Shown here in pieces: positions 6,287 through 8,534 of a stretch of DNA of 8,534 nucleotides. The notes beneath the pieces were generated by a model. The model saw nothing but the letters and a program-made list of their open reading frames with translations. It did no database searches and was not told where the DNA came from. Positions within the stretch are counted from its first letter, which is position 1. Every line of letters begins with the position of its first letter. The stretch lies in the NCBI GenBank assembly GCA_025449435.1, contig JANWJO010000034.1:1-8534 (forward strand), written 5' to 3'. Source of the DNA: Chloroflexota bacterium. GTDB taxonomy: Bacteria; Chloroflexota; UBA4733. The position numbers were made by a program, and so were the translations under genes.

Positions 6287-6318
6287 CCGGACCGCAAGCG
6301 GCTGCGCTTGCGCACCGG
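6287..6318 (+). promoter_or_regulatory. stable leader hairpin next to the Rhs ribosome binding site
   Basis: CGCAAGCG (6293-6300) and CGCTTGCG (6305-6312) form an 8-bp perfect stem with loop GCTG. A 2x2 internal loop and an outer CCGG/CCGG stem (6287-6290 with 6315-6318) extend it. The AGGA ribosome site (6324-6327) begins 5 nt after the outer stem and the ATG is at 6335. No T-run follows, so control of translation or RNA stability is more likely than termination. Confidence 0.5.
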
Positions 6319-6334
6319 CTGGCAGGAACGCACC

Positions 6335-7684
6335 ATGACCAGCATGAACACTCCTGGCTTCGCCCGCCTGTTCCGAGTGCTGTTGCTCGTCCAGCTCCTC
6401 CTGACCGGACTGGCCCTCAACCCTACACCGGTGGCCGCCAGCGCGGTGTTCACCAGCGTCCCAGCCGATCCCGTGAGCCTGCTGCCCAGCGGTCCCGTGC
6501 TCGGTGGGTCGCAGCTTAGGTGCGTTGCCGGCAACCATGTGCTTCCGCTCACGGCACCGGTGACGGGAACGGTGTCCTATGGCTACGACGCCGTGAGCCG
6601 GCTGACCAGTGCGACCTACCCCAACGGGGATGGCGAGCGGGTGAGCAAGAGGGTGGCGGGTAGCAACACGAGCTACGCCTGGGACCCCGCCGGGATCGGG
6701 CACGTGCTGGCCGACAGCAATGGCTACCAGTATGTGTGGGGAAACGGGCTGGTGAGCCAGGTGACCAACCTCAACACCCAGCGCTACCCGTTGGTGGATG
6801 GCCTCGGCAGCAGCCGGGTGCTCATCGGCAGCAACGGGCGGAGCATTGGGACCCAGACGTATGACGCTTTCGGCAGTGTGCGCAGTACCAGTGGGACCAC
6901 CCTACCCTTTGGCTTCGCCGGAGAACAGACTGATCCCGAGAGCGGGCTGACTTACCTGCGCGCTCGCTACCTCGACCCCACCACTGGCCGGTTCTTGACT
7001 AAGGACCCAGCGCCCTCTGAGTGGGTGTATGGCTACGCCAACGATAACCCGGTGCTGGGCACCGATCCGACTGGCCAGGCGATGGTCGCTTGTGACACCG
7101 ATTGTGGCTCGTCACCGGTGTGGATTGATCCTGTGCCGTGGGAGGGCGCCTCGTCCACCGACGAGGCAGCACCTTCAGCGGCACTCACCTGGTCCAAACC
7201 AGACAGTGGCTGGCAACCGAAGTACGTACCGCCAGCCGCACCAGAGGACCCCCCGATACACACCTGCGCCGATGTGAACCCCTTCGAGAAGCTCTTTTGT
7301 GGTGTGATCAACGTGGACCCCGTGCCCAACGGTTTCTGCGCGCTCAATCCAGTGCTCGTTGGTGGACAGGGTGATTTCGGCGGCAGAGGCAGCGGTGAGT
7401 TCAACTTTGGCAGCAAGGATATCCTCCTGAAACGCTTCAACGACCACGGGCACGAGTTCGATTTCATCTCGCCGACGGACTACTTGCGGGCCGCAAGGAA
7501 GCTGTTCGCGGGTGGAAGAGGCGTCGAGATCGTTCCACGGCTTCAGAGTGGTGAGTGGCTGTACTATCGCACCAGGACTGAGGAGTTCGGGATTCTCGCT
7601 GCCGACCGGCGGACGATCCTAACGTATTACAAGGCGAACGCGTTCCATTGGAAGGAGCAGGTAGCGAATGCCCCACGAGAGTAG
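6335..7684 (+). CDS. short exported Rhs-core protein with a C-terminal toxin-like domain
   Basis: The protein has 449 aa. Residues 1-37 are a signal peptide (hydrophobic run at about 12-28, likely cut after AAS-A37). Only one YD-like motif remains (YGYDAVSRLTSATYPNG, 82-98), joined directly to DGERVSKRV. The Rhs core follows: YPLVDGLGSS, YDAFGSVRS (176-184), PFGFAGEQTDPESGLTYLRA (191-210), RYLDPTTGRF and TDPTG (243-247). A Cys-, Pro- and Trp-bearing linker spans about 248-360. The C-terminal domain (about 362-449) contains FNDHGHEF, PTDYLRAARKLF, a TRTEEFGIL strand, and TILTYYKANAFHW. In known systems the DPxG core end marks release of a variable toxin. The HG...EFG...TYYK arrangement resembles small BECR-fold RNase toxins; that is inference from memory of the pattern. 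The ATG at 6335 follows AGGA and opens the signal peptide; a TTG at 6308 lies inside the leader hairpin. Typical Rhs proteins exceed 1000 aa, so this one is very reduced. Confidence 0.88.
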   Translation: MTSMNTPGFARLFRVLLLVQLLLTGLALNPTPVAASAVFTSVPADPVSLLPSGPVLGGSQLRCVAGNHVLPLTAPVTGTVSYGYDAVSRLTSATYPNGDGERVSKRVAGSNTSYAWDPAGIGHVLADSNGYQYVWGNGLVSQVTNLNTQRYPLVDGLGSSRVLIGSNGRSIGTQTYDAFGSVRSTSGTTLPFGFAGEQTDPESGLTYLRARYLDPTTGRFLTKDPAPSEWVYGYANDNPVLGTDPTGQAMVACDTDCGSSPVWIDPVPWEGASSTDEAAPSAALTWSKPDSGWQPKYVPPAAPEDPPIHTCADVNPFEKLFCGVINVDPVPNGFCALNPVLVGGQGDFGGRGSGEFNFGSKDILLKRFNDHGHEFDFISPTDYLRAARKLFAGGRGVEIVPRLQSGEWLYYRTRTEEFGILAADRRTILTYYKANAFHWKEQVANAPRE

Positions 7685-7686
7685 GC

Positions 7687-8151
7687 GTGGAGGATTCAAC
7701 CATCGCCACTGAATCGATGGACTTGTTTGAAAATCTGTCTGAACAAGAGCGTGTCCTGGTTGCAAACGTCATCACGCAGGAGTGGGGACATCCACAACCA
7801 CGAATCACACTTGCCTCGCTACTGTTCCACTGGCGTAGACGCGTCGCGACACTCGTCGAAACGTATGCGATGTCACTCGATGATTTTACCCTCGCGCTCT
7901 CTGAGCGCGATACGCTGGAGGAAGTGCGCCTTGCTGGCGGCTTCCCTCTGCGCGAGCGCCTAGGGAAGGCACTGGAGGCGGCGGACGCACAGTTCCGGTC
8001 GCGCAGCGTGGAGGTGGCCAGACCTCTTATGGGCACGGCTCCGCAACGGTGGTGGTGGTATCGCGTCCCGGTGTTGCGCGGTGCGGACATCAACCGACAA
8101 CTGGCGGTGCGCAACCTGCTGCCGCCGGTGTCTGATGACGTACGTTCGTAG
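7687..8151 (+). CDS. probable immunity protein for the Rhs toxin
   Basis: This 154-aa protein starts 2 nt after the toxin stop and has no signal peptide or membrane helix, as expected for a cytosolic immunity protein. It is acidic and helical in the first two thirds (LSEQERVLVANVITQEW, LFHWRRRVATLVETYAMSL, DDFTLALSERDTLEEVRLAG). An aromatic patch, RWWWYRVP (121-128), follows. I do not recognise a named immunity family; the role is inferred from position and size. Start choice is uncertain. GTG at 7687 is used here. A strong GGAGGA lies at 7689-7694, after that GTG and about 22 nt before the ATG at 7717; it is correctly spaced only for an ATC codon at 7702. Tight spacing to the toxin gene implies one mRNA and translational coupling. 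Confidence 0.72.
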   Translation: MEDSTIATESMDLFENLSEQERVLVANVITQEWGHPQPRITLASLLFHWRRRVATLVETYAMSLDDFTLALSERDTLEEVRLAGGFPLRERLGKALEAADAQFRSRSVEVARPLMGTAPQRWWWYRVPVLRGADINRQLAVRNLLPPVSDDVRS

Positions 8152-8160
8152 AAAGGTGTT

Positions 8161-8418
8161 ATGGCGTACACGCATCTGCCTTGGTCCAAGAAACAGCGTG
8201 CGGCTGCAGACCTGAGCTGCCTAACCTTCAACGAAACCGCTCAGGGTGTGCTAGGGACGCTGCCGGATTGGCGTAAGCCCCCACCTGCGCGTTGGCCACT
8301 TAGGTGGGCTGGGGAGGGTTCGCGAACTCAAGGGTGCGCGCAAGCTCTGCGGTGCCCATCCTGCCCTTTGGCTTTGCGGGCGAACGGAACGATACCGGTA
8401 GTGGTCCGGTGTACCTGA
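8161..8418 (+). CDS. short unrecognised ORF after the immunity gene (doubtful)
   Basis: The 85-aa frame starts at an ATG preceded by AAAGG at good spacing, 9 nt after the immunity stop. The first 40 or so residues (MAYTHLPWSKKQRAAADLSC, then LTFNETAQGVLGTLPDW) could be real. From about 8304 the frame runs out of register over a decayed Rhs-core fragment and through a hairpin, giving a Pro/Arg/Cys-rich tail. It may be a broken gene or a spurious frame; no function is suggested. Confidence 0.25.
   Translation: MAYTHLPWSKKQRAAADLSCLTFNETAQGVLGTLPDWRKPPPARWPLRWAGEGSRTQGCAQALRCPSCPLALRANGTIPVVVRCT
8276..8310. terminator. imperfect hairpin downstream of the toxin/immunity pair
   Basis: AGCCCCCACCT (8276-8286) pairs with AGGTGGGCT (8302-8310) as a 9-bp stem with one bulged C and a 15-nt loop. 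There is no T-run, so intrinsic termination is doubtful. It separates the immunity region from the decayed Rhs core and could also mark a recombination boundary. Confidence 0.3.
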
Positions 8419-8426
8419 AGACTTGA
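8304..8426 (+). pseudogene. decayed fragment of a second Rhs core
   Basis: Read in one frame, 8319-8420 gives FANSRVRASSAVPILPFGFA then GERNDTGSGPVYLK, which matches the core of the upstream gene (FGSVRSTSGTTLPFGFAGEQ then TDPESGLTYLR). The frame has a TAG at 8301-8303 and a TGA at 8424-8426, and no start or full core. Nucleotide match is partial (the CCCTTTGGCTT block is shared), so it is a diverged paralogue rather than a fresh copy. Orphan core fragments of this kind are known from Rhs loci that swap C-terminal cassettes. Confidence 0.7.
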
Positions 8427-8534
8427 CACGTAGACCAGCGGCGGACCAATTCCATTATCGGGGCATTCGACGAGCAAACGTGTGGTTGCCTTATATTCGG
8501 CCAGGCCTTCTGCGAGAAAATGATGGCACTCCCA
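8427..8534. other. right edge, no assigned gene
   Basis: After the Rhs-core fragment I can support no gene. The plus strand stays open in the fragment's frame to the edge (ending EKMMALP). The minus strand is open from the edge down to a TGA at 8328-8330 (68 codons, including HHFLAEGLAEYKATTRLL). Either could belong to a gene outside the window, such as a second toxin tail, but the evidence is length alone. Confidence 0.2.

Larger units (their letters stand above)
5971..6334. other. gene-free leader between the HEAT gene and the Rhs gene
   Basis: I find no credible gene in these 364 bases on either strand. The top strand is strikingly C-rich. The stretch holds the palindrome at 6032-6041, a -10-like box at 6128-6133, a 12-bp dyad at 6147-6158, and a strong hairpin at 6287-6318 just before the Rhs ribosome site. 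This is consistent with a long regulated 5' region for the toxin gene. Confidence 0.6.

Noticed and set aside
7464..8231. Minus-strand open frame of 255 codons over the toxin tail and immunity gene
   Set aside because: The product is Arg/Ser-rich low-complexity without motifs; the plus strand gives continuous genes with expected layout.
1..8534. CRISPR array, insertion sequence ends, tRNA-linked integration site
   Set aside because: No regular spaced repeats, no transposase, and no second copy of the tRNA 3' end was found in the window.

Overview
This is a GC-rich bacterial chromosomal segment. It has standard sigma70-type promoters, GTG/TTG starts and a tRNA without an encoded CCA end. A Chloroflexota-like filamentous bacterium is my best guess, based on gene style (polyprenyl synthase for quinones, membrane-anchored kinase-like protein, short exported Rhs proteins). 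Nothing in the window proves the taxonomy, so this is weak inference.

Layout. Positions 1-3920 are a leftward block of housekeeping genes, read from right to left. They are a TatD-family metal-dependent hydrolase, a long-chain polyprenyl diphosphate synthase starting 9 nt after it, a membrane-anchored protein-kinase-like protein whose catalytic motifs are nearly all destroyed (a pseudokinase), and the first 194 codons of aroF (DAHP synthase), which runs off the left edge. aroF has its own near-consensus promoter and a roughly 98-nt leader that can fold.

Positions 3921-5970 run rightward. A divergent intergenic region carries a near-consensus promoter with a 7-bp inverted repeat over its -35 box. 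It is followed by tRNA-Val(CAC), a glycerophosphodiester phosphodiesterase-family gene with changed metal-site motifs, and a HEAT-repeat protein. The last two are closely packed (7-nt gap).

Positions 5971-6334 are a gene-free, C-rich leader that holds several palindromes: CCCGTACGGG, a 12-bp dyad just downstream of a -10-like TATACT, and a stable 8-bp hairpin ending just before the next ribosome binding site.

Positions 6335-8534 are an accessory polymorphic-toxin island. A very short Rhs protein (449 aa) has a signal peptide, almost no YD-repeat barrel, an intact Rhs core ending in DPTG, and a unique C-terminal domain that looks like a small secreted nuclease toxin. Two bases later comes a 154-aa helical protein, the likely immunity protein. 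After it lie a short unrecognised ORF, a hairpin and a decayed fragment of a second, diverged Rhs core. This suggests the cassette sits in a recombining toxin locus. The mini-Rhs toxin/immunity pair and the pseudokinase are the most interesting items here.
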